From a virus: a DNA stretch of 42,206 bases. Under the pieces are notes generated by a model that did no database searches, was not told where the DNA came from, and saw only the letters and a list, made by a program, of their open reading frames with translations. The position numbers and the translations under genes were made by a program. Of the stretch, positions 7,319-16,024 are shown piece after piece. How positions within the stretch are numbered: position 1 is the stretch's first letter; each line of letters opens with the position of its first letter. The stretch lies in the IMG/VR virus record IMGVR_UViG_3300044678_000886, positions 1 to 42,206 of that record. One strand, written 5' to 3'.

Positions 7319-8667
7319 TGCCATTTCCTTTAATACCTGTTGTCATAGGAGCCACAAGAGTAGGCGTTACAGCACTCCCTAAGTTACGTTCAATGGTTCA
7401 AATAAAAAAAGCTGCATCTGCAGCTAAAGCTGTTAAACCTGCTACTGCTAAAGGAGCTGCTAAATCAGCTAAAGCAGCAAAGCCTGGAACTAGCAAACTT
7501 ACAAAAACTGCAACTGGTTATGGCATAGGAAGCGTTGCATCAAAAGTACTAACAAAAAAAGCACTTGGAAGAACAGTTACTGTAGCTTCTGTAGGTGCCG
7601 TCGTTGTTCCACCGTTAATTGATAAGATTTCTAAAAGGGATACTAAATCAACTTCTACAGATAGAACTACTGCAAAAGATAAGACTAAAGCAGAAGTGGC
7701 TACTGATGGGGACACTACCCCGTCTCCAAAACCGGAAGCTGACCCAAGTGAATACAAATGGAATTTGCCACCTCACAAATGGAGCATGCCTTTAACGCCT
7801 ACTTTGGTAAACAACGTAGGCGGCGGGTACAACGATTTTGGAAAACCAAATCGTTCTAGCGAAGCCTATCGTCGTGGTCGTATTTGGTGGAATTCAAGTG
7901 CAGATATAGACGTTACCGTTGGTTCTTCAAATAAGGACAACGAAAACTATAAAGTAGTAAAACAAGCGTCTGACAATGAAAGAAAATATGGTTTTCAATT
8001 TTTATGGAATCCAGAATCTTTTTCAACAACTGTTCAAACAGAATTGACAACAACTCCAGACGTAAAAGATATGTTCTTATCTTGGGTAGCGGCTTTTCCA
8101 GCTAATGAAGTAATTAGTTTTAATATTATTTTAGATAGAACCAATGATTTTGCTTGTGCAAACGCTAAATTTGAACGACCAGGGTTAAACACATCAAATA
8201 TTTATGGTGTACCCCCAGCTCAAGTATCTCAATACAGACCTGACCAGTCTTACGACAACAAGGTGACTGAAAGGGGTCTGTTGAGAAACTCAGTGAGAGA
8301 GTTTTCTGAATATTACAGTGGAAACACCTCTTTTCAAACTAGTGCTGAGCAATTAGAAGATAAGTTACTTGACTTATTTGAAAGAGGAACTATTGCGGAT
8401 GTTGAATACCTATACAGAGCTATTAATGGTCCTGGAGCTGGAGACACTCTTTGGACTAATAGACGAGGAATACAAACAGCTGACATTGGCTATTTAATAC
8501 CTACACTATTAAATATTGATATTGGTCCCCTTGCTTACAGAGGGTATGTCACTAGTCTAGGAGTTCAACATGTGAGGTTTACCCCTGACATGATTCCTAT
8601 TTCTACAAGGGTATCAATAAATCTAAACCTCCTTGCAACCGCAGGACTTACAAGTAGTAAGGGATAA
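7318..8667 (+). CDS. Baseplate / tube-initiator-like protein (CIS tube-type domain)
   Basis: 449 residues. The first 100 residues are Ala/Lys-rich low complexity, with a possible amphipathic helix, then a Thr/Asp/Lys-rich linker to about 145. The structured part begins near WNLPPHKW and contains YGFQFLWNPESFS, close to the FxFNPESL motif of contractile-injection-system tube/initiator proteins (Afp5-like) that sit between tube and baseplate hub. Order tape measure, this gene, LysM protein, hub and spike matches injection-system and myovirus baseplates. Exact equivalence (T4 gp48/gp54 or Afp5) is not settled. Confidence 0.65.
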   Translation: MPFPLIPVVIGATRVGVTALPKLRSMVQIKKAASAAKAVKPATAKGAAKSAKAAKPGTSKLTKTATGYGIGSVASKVLTKKALGRTVTVASVGAVVVPPLIDKISKRDTKSTSTDRTTAKDKTKAEVATDGDTTPSPKPEADPSEYKWNLPPHKWSMPLTPTLVNNVGGGYNDFGKPNRSSEAYRRGRIWWNSSADIDVTVGSSNKDNENYKVVKQASDNERKYGFQFLWNPESFSTTVQTELTTTPDVKDMFLSWVAAFPANEVISFNIILDRTNDFACANAKFERPGLNTSNIYGVPPAQVSQYRPDQSYDNKVTERGLLRNSVREFSEYYSGNTSFQTSAEQLEDKLLDLFERGTIADVEYLYRAINGPGAGDTLWTNRRGIQTADIGYLIPTLLNIDIGPLAYRGYVTSLGVQHVRFTPDMIPISTRVSINLNLLATAGLTSSKG

Positions 8668-8669
8668 TA

Positions 8670-8951
8670 ATGCCAATTAGACTAGGTTCACGGTATGAGC
8701 TTTCTGTTGTTGATTTTATTTCTTTTGAGCCTGACGAAGACGCATACCCAGTTGTTTTTTATGAATTTGATGAGTTAGGTATCCTTACGTATCAAGAGTA
8801 CCCATACAAACAAGGAGAACGACTAGACAACATTGCTATGAAATTTTATGGCAAACCAAGTTTTTGGTGGATAATTATGGAAGCTAACCCTGAAATTGAA
8901 GATATACAAAATATTCCAGCTGGTACTTTCTTAAGGATTCCTCGTGTTTAA
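8670..8951 (+). CDS. LysM-like baseplate protein (gp53 / tail protein X-like)
   Basis: 93 residues. The second half carries a LysM-like fold pattern: YKQGERLDNIAMKFYG, then WWIIMEANPEIED and IPAGTFLRIP, which corresponds to the beta-alpha-alpha-beta core with the final strand motif typical of LysM. Small LysM proteins at this position are the baseplate wedge gp53 of T4, GpX of P2 and Afp7 of injection systems; they hold hub and wedge together. An AAGGGA ribosome site precedes the ATG. It overlaps the next gene by eight bases. Confidence 0.8.
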   Translation: MPIRLGSRYELSVVDFISFEPDEDAYPVVFYEFDELGILTYQEYPYKQGERLDNIAMKFYGKPSFWWIIMEANPEIEDIQNIPAGTFLRIPRV

Positions 8952-10254
8952 TAGTGTAAAAGTTAATTTTCCTACCAGCTTTGCTCAACCAGAGCGTGTT
9001 CACACTGCCTATATTAAACAAGGGCTGTTTAATCACGAGTTTGCAACCATTCACTTTCGTGACTGGGGGGTAGATGTATCTAGAGTTAAGCCCGGAACTC
9101 CAATAACTTTAAATATTGGAAAAAGAGAGTTTGTTGGGTACGTTCATCACATAAAGGCTGATATGACTGGAGCTTCTAATTTTATTGAAGTTTCAGCAAT
9201 TGGTGCTTCTTATGTAATGCGTCAAGCTAGCCAAGATGTGTTTAGAAATGTAACCGCTAGTGAGATTGCTCAAAAGATTGCTGTAGAAAATGGTTTTTCT
9301 TATAAAATTGAACCGCATCCAAGGGTGTACCCTCAAATATCTCAGGCGGGGTTAACTGATTGGGAGTTTTTACGAAAACTAGCAAAACAGTGCGGATACA
9401 GTTTAAATGTAGAAGGAACTACCTTGTATTTTCAACCTCATTTAAAAGAATTTACAGAAAATCTTTCTGAAGCTTTGTATTTTACTCGAGGTGAGTACGG
9501 TACGAAAAGTTCTAAACATATATACGAATTTAATCCTGTAATTGGAGAAACTCTATCTCATGGGTTAGCAGATAAATCTGCAACTGCAGTAACGGGAATA
9601 GACCCAAGAACTGCTGAATTAATTCAGGTAACAAAACAAAGACGTTCAACCCCTACTAGAAAAAAAGCTCAAACGGAACTATTTGATAAATACGCTACTA
9701 CGGTAGTTGTAAACGATTTTGAAGTAGCTACTTATGAAGCAGAAGCTGCTGATGAAAACTCTAAATTCCCATACCGAGCTACTGCTGTAGTTTTTGGAGA
9801 CTCTAGGCTCTCTCCAAGTAAACCAGTATATTTAGACACTGTTGGCTCATATAGTGGTTATTGGACAGTTTTAGAGACAGAACACCGAATAGAAGAAACA
9901 GAGTTAAATTCTCATCTTTACACAACCTACCTTGTACTTGGTACAGACTCTTTAGGCAGCGTTAACATAGCAGGAGCTCCCGCATCTCCAACTTCTTTTC
10001 AAAACAGAACAATTAAACCTAATGTTAGACAAACACGAGAAAAGACAAAAAATCAATTAATAAACTCTTCTCCTCAAATAAAACCAACTTCTGATATTAG
10101 ACTAGTAACTTCAAAGAATAGAACTGCCCCTAACAAAAAATCTTTTGAAGTATCTAATAACACATGGTCATCTAATAAAGGTAATTTAATTGCTAAAAAG
10201 GCAGAACCTAGAAGGTCTCCGACTGTAATTGCAAGGATAGCGAGGGCTAGATGA
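8944..10254 (+). CDS. Baseplate hub protein, gp27 / phage late control D-like
   Basis: 436 residues from a GTG start overlapping the LysM gene. The N-terminal domain has strands ending in FVGYVHHIKAD, followed by RNVTASEIAQKIAVENGF and LTDWEFLRKLAKQCGYSL, the characteristic helix pair of the GpD/VgrG/gp27 hub family. It would form the trimeric hub holding the spike. The last 80 residues are basic, Ser/Asn/Lys-rich and probably disordered, beyond the usual hub core. ATGA overlap leads to the spike gene, as expected for a hub-spike pair. Confidence 0.85.
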   Translation: MFNSVKVNFPTSFAQPERVHTAYIKQGLFNHEFATIHFRDWGVDVSRVKPGTPITLNIGKREFVGYVHHIKADMTGASNFIEVSAIGASYVMRQASQDVFRNVTASEIAQKIAVENGFSYKIEPHPRVYPQISQAGLTDWEFLRKLAKQCGYSLNVEGTTLYFQPHLKEFTENLSEALYFTRGEYGTKSSKHIYEFNPVIGETLSHGLADKSATAVTGIDPRTAELIQVTKQRRSTPTRKKAQTELFDKYATTVVVNDFEVATYEAEAADENSKFPYRATAVVFGDSRLSPSKPVYLDTVGSYSGYWTVLETEHRIEETELNSHLYTTYLVLGTDSLGSVNIAGAPASPTSFQNRTIKPNVRQTREKTKNQLINSSPQIKPTSDIRLVTSKNRTAPNKKSFEVSNNTWSSNKGNLIAKKAEPRRSPTVIARIARAR

Positions 10255-10733
10255 GCGACGTACATTACGGAATCTATAGGGGAATTTGTAAAGAAAATGA
10301 AGACCCTGAGAACTACAAGCGCATTAAACTGTTAGTTCCCCAAGTTTTAGGAAACGCTTTAAGCGAGTGGGCATGGCCATGCCTACCTGTAACCTCTAAC
10401 TCAAACCACCCTGACCATCAAGAACATACAGCAGCACAAATTGCCGCGTTACTTACTACCACCGCTGTCAATATTGCAGGGACCGATAGTAGAGGTGACT
10501 CGCATACTATTGCTGTTCCAGCTTTAACCGTAGTGGCTAAAGCAGGAGCAGGTACGCTAGAGCACCCTAAAAAAACAACCGCAGATACGGATGAACTTTG
10601 GAACGATGAGCAAGAAACAAATACCACAGCGGAGCACTCACCACATAGATTGGTTCCAAGAATTGACCAAGGAGTGTGGGTAATGTTTGAAGGCGGAGAT
10701 TCTAATTTTCCAGTTTGGATAGGGGTGTACTAA
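10251..10733 (+). CDS. Baseplate spike protein, gp5 OB-fold-like
   Basis: 160 residues. Starts YGIYRGICKENEDPENYKRIKLLVP, an OB-fold opening seen in gp5/GpV spike proteins, and ends VPRIDQGVWVMFEGGDSNFPVWIG, the conserved OB strand pair with FEGGD...PVWIG. Residues about 60-125 between these halves are an Ala/Thr-rich, low-complexity insertion. No lysozyme domain and no long beta-helix are present, so it is probably only the collar of the spike. ATGA overlap with hub; its stop shares a base with the next ATG. Confidence 0.82.
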   Translation: MSDVHYGIYRGICKENEDPENYKRIKLLVPQVLGNALSEWAWPCLPVTSNSNHPDHQEHTAAQIAALLTTTAVNIAGTDSRGDSHTIAVPALTVVAKAGAGTLEHPKKTTADTDELWNDEQETNTTAEHSPHRLVPRIDQGVWVMFEGGDSNFPVWIGVY

Positions 10734-11140
10734 TGGCAAGCTCAGCAATATCATTACCGTTTTCTTTTAACTCGTTTGGGGAACTTTCGTACTCCACTGA
10801 CCAAAAGAAAATTTGGCAAGATAGGGTCCTTTTAGTGCTTATGACTAGGTTTGGTGAAAGAGTCATGCGCCCTAACTACGGCAGTTTAGTAAACCAAACA
10901 GTGTTTGAAAACGAAACTCTAGCTATAGAGAAGGCAACTACCACAATTAGGGAAGCTTTTAGCAAATGGCTTGTAGGATTAGAGCTAACTTCCATAAAAC
11001 CTGTGTTTGACGCCGTACAAGGTTCTCTAGCAGTTAGCGTTTTTTATAAACTTCCTACTGGGGAGGAGGATACAGTCACACTAAAAACCGCTATCCTTAG
11101 TTCTTCAGGTGATTTAATTCAGGAGATAACCAATGGCTGA
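10733..11140 (+). CDS. Baseplate wedge protein, T4 gp25-like
   Basis: 135 residues from the ATG at the TAATG junction; an in-frame ATG 18 bases upstream (10715) lies inside the spike gene and is less likely. The segment FGERVMRPNYGS is the gp25/GpW conserved region (E-R-x-x-R-P-x-x-G), followed by the helix EKATTTIREAFSKW. gp25 joins the baseplate wedge to the sheath and starts sheath polymerisation. Length is typical (T4 gp25 is 132 residues). It overlaps the wedge gene downstream by eight bases. Confidence 0.9.
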   Translation: MASSAISLPFSFNSFGELSYSTDQKKIWQDRVLLVLMTRFGERVMRPNYGSLVNQTVFENETLAIEKATTTIREAFSKWLVGLELTSIKPVFDAVQGSLAVSVFYKLPTGEEDTVTLKTAILSSSGDLIQEITNG

Positions 11141-12848
11141 TAACGCTTCCTCTTCATATATCCCACAGGTGGACTACACCTCTAGGGATTATGAGACCAT
11201 TCGTGAAGACCTTCTTAATCTAATCCCTAATTATGCCCCTAATTGGACTAATAGAGACCCATCGGATTTTGGAATTACTCTGGTTGAACTATTTTCCTAT
11301 ATGGGAGACCTATTAAACTTTTATATCGATAGAGCTGCTAATGAGGGGTTTTTAGCTACCGCTAGTCAAAGAGACAGCATCCTTAGAATTGCATCTATGC
11401 TTAATTACACCCCAACTGAAAGTACACCAGCTATCGTAGAGCTATCGTTCTCTAACTCTAGCGCTACAAATAAGACAGTGCCAGCAAGAACTCAAATTGC
11501 TACGTCTGTAACTGTAAACGGAGTTACTACTCAAGTTGTATTTGAAACAGACGACGCTGTAGTTGTACCAGCTAAAGTTGGAGCAGTCAACGGAGTTGCT
11601 ACAGTAAACGCTACTCAAGGAAAAACAGTTACCGAATTACTGGGAACATCTAACGGAACGCCTAATCAAGTCTTTAAATTGTCTCAAGAGTCAACTATTA
11701 CAGACAGTATTGAGATTTCTGTAAATGGAGTTAGTTACACATACAGTCCGTTTTTAATTGACAATAACTTATTTGACCCTGTGTTTACCACATTCTCAGA
11801 TTCCGAAGGGTATACCTACGTTCAATTTGGTGATGGTATTGGTGGCCGTATACCTCCTTCAGCCGGAACTATTAACGCAACATACCGAGTCGGTCTTGGT
11901 TCTGCTGGAAACGTGCCTATAAATAAACTGACTTTCTTTTTAACAAATCCTCAATCTGGGATAACTGTTAACAACCAAGAAGCAGCGGCTGGAGGCTCAG
12001 ACCCAGAAACAACAGATTCCATTAGAACTAACGCTCCTTTAGCATTAAAGGGTCTAAACAGAGCTGTGTCTCTTCAAGATTATGCTTCTCTTGCTCTTCA
12101 ACTTCCTGGCGTAGCTAAATCAATTGCAGAAGCTAATGTGTATTCAAGCATCTTGCTATTTGTAAAACCATTTGGAGACCGTGGTTCTGTAACCGTAGGG
12201 GGAACTACCTCAACAACACCAATTTTTGATAATCTAATTACAGAACTTTCTGCATATTTTGCAGAAAAAGCCGCTCCTGGAACTGAAATCACATATTTCC
12301 CTCCAGCGTACGTGCCTGTTGACTTAGAAGTTACTATTAATTTGCTACCTCAATACAAACAAAGTATTGTCCAAAATCAAGCTCTATCATCAATAAGAGA
12401 GCTATTTAATATAGACAACGTGTTTTTTGCAGACACAATTCCGCTCCAATATGTAATGAGTGCACTAAACTCTGTAACAGGAATTGATTTCGCTACTGTA
12501 GAGATTCTTCGCAGAACAGACGCAAAACAGCAATTTAATGTGTCTAATTTTGCATTAGCATCAAACGTCGCCACTATCACAACCTCTGCTGCACATAACT
12601 TTACAATTGGTCAAAAGGTTAGAATTGCCGATGTAGTAAACACCAACTTTAACGGGGTGTTTACAGTATTAACTGTTCCTTCTTCTACAACGTTCACATA
12701 TGCTAAAACACACTCAGGAACTATCTCTAGCACAGCAGCTTCTGTTGGTACTGCCCTAGCGTTAGTTGTAGAAACTGTTGTATGCGCAGTAAATGAACTG
12801 CCAGAAGAAGGAACATTCACAGTAAATGTATCTGGTGGAATTAGCTAA
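11133..12848 (+). CDS. Baseplate wedge protein, GpJ / T4 gp6-like
   Basis: 571 residues. N-terminal YIPQVDYTSRDYETIREDLL and NWTNRDPSDFGITLVELFSYMGDLLNFYIDRAANE are hallmarks of the baseplate J family. The middle has the FGDGIGGRIPPSAGTI motif and the LNRAVSLQDYASLALQLPGV segment, also diagnostic. Residues about 468-545 contain an inserted strand-rich module (AHNFTIGQKVRI...NGVFTVLTV...TFTY) resembling FCCH/E1-like modules common in phage fibres. The protein forms the wedge ring around the hub. Eight-base overlap with the gp25-like gene; nine bases to the next gene. Confidence 0.92.
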   Translation: MADNASSSYIPQVDYTSRDYETIREDLLNLIPNYAPNWTNRDPSDFGITLVELFSYMGDLLNFYIDRAANEGFLATASQRDSILRIASMLNYTPTESTPAIVELSFSNSSATNKTVPARTQIATSVTVNGVTTQVVFETDDAVVVPAKVGAVNGVATVNATQGKTVTELLGTSNGTPNQVFKLSQESTITDSIEISVNGVSYTYSPFLIDNNLFDPVFTTFSDSEGYTYVQFGDGIGGRIPPSAGTINATYRVGLGSAGNVPINKLTFFLTNPQSGITVNNQEAAAGGSDPETTDSIRTNAPLALKGLNRAVSLQDYASLALQLPGVAKSIAEANVYSSILLFVKPFGDRGSVTVGGTTSTTPIFDNLITELSAYFAEKAAPGTEITYFPPAYVPVDLEVTINLLPQYKQSIVQNQALSSIRELFNIDNVFFADTIPLQYVMSALNSVTGIDFATVEILRRTDAKQQFNVSNFALASNVATITTSAAHNFTIGQKVRIADVVNTNFNGVFTVLTVPSSTTFTYAKTHSGTISSTAASVGTALALVVETVVCAVNELPEEGTFTVNVSGGIS

Positions 12849-12856
12849 GGAGAAAA

Positions 12857-13324
12857 ATGGCAGCCGTATACCCAGGGTCGATTAGAAACTTTACTACAAA
12901 AGCAAATACTGTAGATACTATCGATGCGTCCCACCCAAACTTACTTCAAGAAGAAGTAACCGCAATTGAAAGCGTACTTGGTATAAATCCAAATCTTTCA
13001 ACTACTGGTTCAGGAGCTTATACAAACGTAGCTACCTCTTGGGCAACAGTGTCTTCTAGACTTGCAAACATAGAAAACGGAATTACCGGAGACGTTCACA
13101 CTCAATATTTAAAATTATCTGGTGGGGGTATTGTTCTTAGTACTAGCGCCGCAACTGTACCTTTTACTGTAAGAGGAGCAGCAAGCCAAAGCGCAAACTT
13201 ACAAGAGTGGAGAAACTCTGCTGGAACAGTTGTTGCTTCTGTATCTCCAACTGGAACTGTATTTGCCGCAAACGTTGCTGAAGAAACAACTAACTTATCT
13301 GTAGTAGCTTGGGTATTTGGGTAA
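12857..13324 (+). CDS. Small tail fibre-like / baseplate-associated protein
   Basis: 155 residues, GGAG site eight bases before the ATG. The N-terminal part contains TIDASHPNLLQEEVTAIESVLG, a segment found at the start of many phage fibre and baseplate-attached proteins, followed by a Ser/Thr/Ala/Gly-rich beta-rich region (KLSGGGIVL, FTVRGAASQ, VSPTGTV) like short fibre shafts. It lies between the two wedge proteins where fibre-attachment proteins occur. Likely attached to the baseplate periphery; whether it binds the receptor is unknown. Confidence 0.55.
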   Translation: MAAVYPGSIRNFTTKANTVDTIDASHPNLLQEEVTAIESVLGINPNLSTTGSGAYTNVATSWATVSSRLANIENGITGDVHTQYLKLSGGGIVLSTSAATVPFTVRGAASQSANLQEWRNSAGTVVASVSPTGTVFAANVAEETTNLSVVAWVFG

Positions 13325-13330
13325 CAATAA

Positions 13331-15328
13331 ATGGCTATTTATGGCGTTGATTTTTATGGTATCTCTTTCTATGGCGCAAACACCTTAGTAGATTTTGACG
13401 CATCCCCATTTACAGCTACCTCTACAGACTATAACGAAATTGAATTAAGATGGACAGAACCTTCTGGTTCTTGGAGTAATTTGCGTTTACTACGAAACCC
13501 ATTTGGATTTCCTATGACCCCCGATGACGGAGACTTACTAGTAGATTCTTTACCTGCAGATGATGTTACTTTTTATCTAGACCGAGGTCAGGTACCTACA
13601 AACTCTGGTTTACTTCCAGGCCGTACTTACTACTATTCAATATTTGTAAAAGAGACAGTACAAAATACTTGGGTTAAAGCTGGAGAATCTATTGGAGTCT
13701 CAGTAAAAAATTATGGAACTAAAGAACAGTTTTATGACTATCTTCCAGCGATTTTTAAAATAAAAAATACGTTTTCTGCTTCTGATAATGACGATTCTAT
13801 AAACGATGACCTATATAACTTTTTAAGTATTTTTGCTATTGAACACGACCTATTTAAAACTTTGGCTCAAAACGTTAGTGAACGCTACGACATACTTAAT
13901 TTAGATGGTCGTTTAGTTCCCCCAATGCTAAATCAATTTGGGTTAAAATACGAACCTTACGTAGGTCTTCAACAAGCACGAATTCTTCTTAGAAATGCTA
14001 TTAAAATTTACTCTGAAAAGGGCTCTATTCAAGGATTAAAAACTTACGTTACAGCTTTTTCTGGGTATAACTGTAAAATTAACCCTATAACTAATTACAT
14101 GCAAGATGTTAATTCATCTTCATTTAAAGAATCAATAGGTTTTTGGAGAAACGTATCTAACGCCACACTAGCTCAGGGAACTTTAGATAGTGAAACTCCG
14201 TCTGTAGCACCGTATATAGAAGTGGCATCTCCATCTAATTATCCAAATGGTCAACTTGGATTTCTAAAGGTAACAGCTAATAGTGCAGCAGACGTTGAAA
14301 TTGCTTGCGGAACTTTAAATGTAAGAACTTTAGGAATACCTGTTCAAAACGGAAAGTCATACACTTTATCCGCGTATAGCAGAGCAAAAACTACCGCAAG
14401 AAATGTTGTGCTTGATATTAGATGGTATGACGGGGATGAGACTCTGTTAGGAACTGCAGGTGAATCCAGTAAATTAAACACCACAGGAGACTGGACTAGA
14501 ACGTCGTTTTCTACATCTTCTGCTCCAGCAAATGCTAAGTTTGCTGTTCCATACATAAGAATTGAAGGATGCGCTAACGGAGAAATTCACTATATTGACG
14601 CTGTTCAGTTTGAAAACTCTGCTGAACCTACAACCTTTGTTGATGCTAGAAGAACAGATATTGTTTTAATATCAAACAGGGTTAACTTATTAACTAACCC
14701 AAGTTTTGAAATAAATACTAGTGGGTGGGTTTGCAGCACCTCTAACGCAACACTAAGTACTTCCGCAACTGGAGCTTTAGACTTTAGTACAACATCCCTT
14801 ACAGCAACCCCGACTAGTGCTGGAACTGTAATAGTAGAAACTGACTCATTTGCTCATAATGTTGTAGAAGGCTCTGAATACTCTTTAAGTTTTTATGCAA
14901 AAAGAACTGGAGCGGCTACCACAGCAACAGCCAGGATATCTTGGTACACAGAGGGCGGCGCATTAATTTCTACAAGTTCTGGAACGTCTACTAACGTAAA
15001 CACTTCCTTTGGAAGAGTTTCAATAACTGCAACTGCCCCTACTAATGCCGTACACGCAAAAGTTAGCGTATCTTGGGCAGGTGGCACAGGAAACGTGTTA
15101 TTTGTTGATGCTGCGTTGTTTGAAAGAGCTTCTTATGTTGGGCCATATTTTGATGGTTCGGGAGGGTATCAACAGACTAGCGATTTAGTTTGGGAAGGTA
15201 CTCCAGGGTTATCTAGAAGTCATTATTATAAAAACAGAGCTTTAGTACAAAACAGGCTTGCTGCGACTGTTGGAGAGTTTATAACCCACGGAACTCCTTG
15301 GGCTATATTTGTGGCGCAACCAGACTAG
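13331..15328 (+). CDS. Baseplate periphery protein, GpI-like, with two carbohydrate-binding-like modules
   Basis: 665 residues. After a fibronectin-like N-terminal region (residues 25-130), residues about 135-260 match the P2 GpI family: FYDYLPAIFK, then an acidic loop, LYNFLSIFAIEHDLF, LVPPMLNQFGLKYEP, ARILLRNAIKIYSEKGSIQGLKTYV. Two jelly-roll-like modules follow (about 265-432 and 452-600), each with N-terminal NPSFE-type or equivalent strands, SYTLSAYSRAK / EYSLSFYAKR and a closing FVDAALFE / YIDAVQFE, as in CBM4/9-like domains. It probably joins wedge to fibres and itself binds surface glycans. It is the last tail gene and a terminator overlaps its stop. Confidence 0.8.
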   Translation: MAIYGVDFYGISFYGANTLVDFDASPFTATSTDYNEIELRWTEPSGSWSNLRLLRNPFGFPMTPDDGDLLVDSLPADDVTFYLDRGQVPTNSGLLPGRTYYYSIFVKETVQNTWVKAGESIGVSVKNYGTKEQFYDYLPAIFKIKNTFSASDNDDSINDDLYNFLSIFAIEHDLFKTLAQNVSERYDILNLDGRLVPPMLNQFGLKYEPYVGLQQARILLRNAIKIYSEKGSIQGLKTYVTAFSGYNCKINPITNYMQDVNSSSFKESIGFWRNVSNATLAQGTLDSETPSVAPYIEVASPSNYPNGQLGFLKVTANSAADVEIACGTLNVRTLGIPVQNGKSYTLSAYSRAKTTARNVVLDIRWYDGDETLLGTAGESSKLNTTGDWTRTSFSTSSAPANAKFAVPYIRIEGCANGEIHYIDAVQFENSAEPTTFVDARRTDIVLISNRVNLLTNPSFEINTSGWVCSTSNATLSTSATGALDFSTTSLTATPTSAGTVIVETDSFAHNVVEGSEYSLSFYAKRTGAATTATARISWYTEGGALISTSSGTSTNVNTSFGRVSITATAPTNAVHAKVSVSWAGGTGNVLFVDAALFERASYVGPYFDGSGGYQQTSDLVWEGTPGLSRSHYYKNRALVQNRLAATVGEFITHGTPWAIFVAQPD

Positions 15329-15336
15329 CCCTTTTT
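15300..15336 (+). terminator. Probable terminator at end of tail/baseplate operon
   Basis: GGGCTA (15300-15305) pairs with TAGCCC (15326-15331), which includes the TAG stop codon of the last tail gene, and is followed by TTTTTG. The 20-base loop can fold further (TGG/CCA). It lies just before the replication module, so it is a plausible transcription boundary; the short stem makes it moderate. Confidence 0.5.
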
Positions 15337-15346
15337 GTAAGAGTTG

Positions 15347-15354
15347 TGTATGCT
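15347..15354 (+). promoter_or_regulatory. Candidate -10 element (TG-TATGCT) before replication operon
   Basis: TATGCT preceded directly by TG lies 25 bases before the ATG at 15380 and just after the terminator of the tail operon. No convincing -35 is seen. The same TANNNT type occurs before several other genes in the window. Confidence 0.35.
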
Positions 15355-15379
15355 GGCATCTCCGTCAAGGAGGTACCAA

Positions 15380-16024
15380 ATGAGACGAGTAACCATAGCG
15401 GTTATAGGAAATGGCAAAACTTCAAGAGCAAACGTAGAGGCTTTATTAAACGATACTATTGAGTCGTTTGACGAGACCTACATAGCTTTAATTTACGATA
15501 AAGCCCCTTCTGAGGGTGTTGTATGGTCTAAACAATATGCTGATAGTAAAGACTTACCTTATAAAGAATATTCGGATTTAAATTTTTCTAGTTTTGTTAC
15601 GGACAATAAAGACAGAGAAACAAAGTTTTTTATACTTTGGGATGACGAAGATTTTGAATGCGTTGAGGCAATTAGGTGCTCTCAAGAAAACAGCATAATG
15701 TCTTTTGATTTAACTAATGGTTTAGTTGCCATAAAGCCAATAACTACAGACATAAAACCTAGACCTGTTGTAGCAGCTATGCCAGAGGTTGAAACTAAAG
15801 TTAACCCTATTGAAGTAAAAAAAGACGCTAAGTACAAATCAAGTTTTTTAAAGATTGAAGAGGACGAAGAGGAAGACTACGACGAGGAAGATGATGACGA
15901 AGAGGAATATGAGTCCTCAGACATAATATTAGAGGCTGTTGAAGAGATAGCTAAAATATTTGCAGTTGCTATTGCAAGCGCTATCAAAGAGGCTATGGAA
16001 AAAGGCCCAGATGAGTCTAAGTAG
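15380..16024 (+). CDS. Unknown protein with acidic C-terminal region
   Basis: 214 residues. The ATG at 15380 is preferred because AAGGAGGT lies five bases upstream; an in-frame ATG at 15344 lacks a ribosome site. The N-terminus RRVTIAVIGNGKTSRANVEALL has a strand-glycine-helix character like a Rossmann-type or SLOG nucleotide-binding fold, but no diagnostic motif. Residues about 155-185 are a nearly continuous Asp/Glu run, then a helix. Such acidic tails occur in DNA-mimic or DNA-replication accessory proteins. First gene of the replication transcript. Function not recognised. Confidence 0.6.
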   Translation: MRRVTIAVIGNGKTSRANVEALLNDTIESFDETYIALIYDKAPSEGVVWSKQYADSKDLPYKEYSDLNFSSFVTDNKDRETKFFILWDDEDFECVEAIRCSQENSIMSFDLTNGLVAIKPITTDIKPRPVVAAMPEVETKVNPIEVKKDAKYKSSFLKIEEDEEEDYDEEDDDEEEYESSDIILEAVEEIAKIFAVAIASAIKEAMEKGPDESK

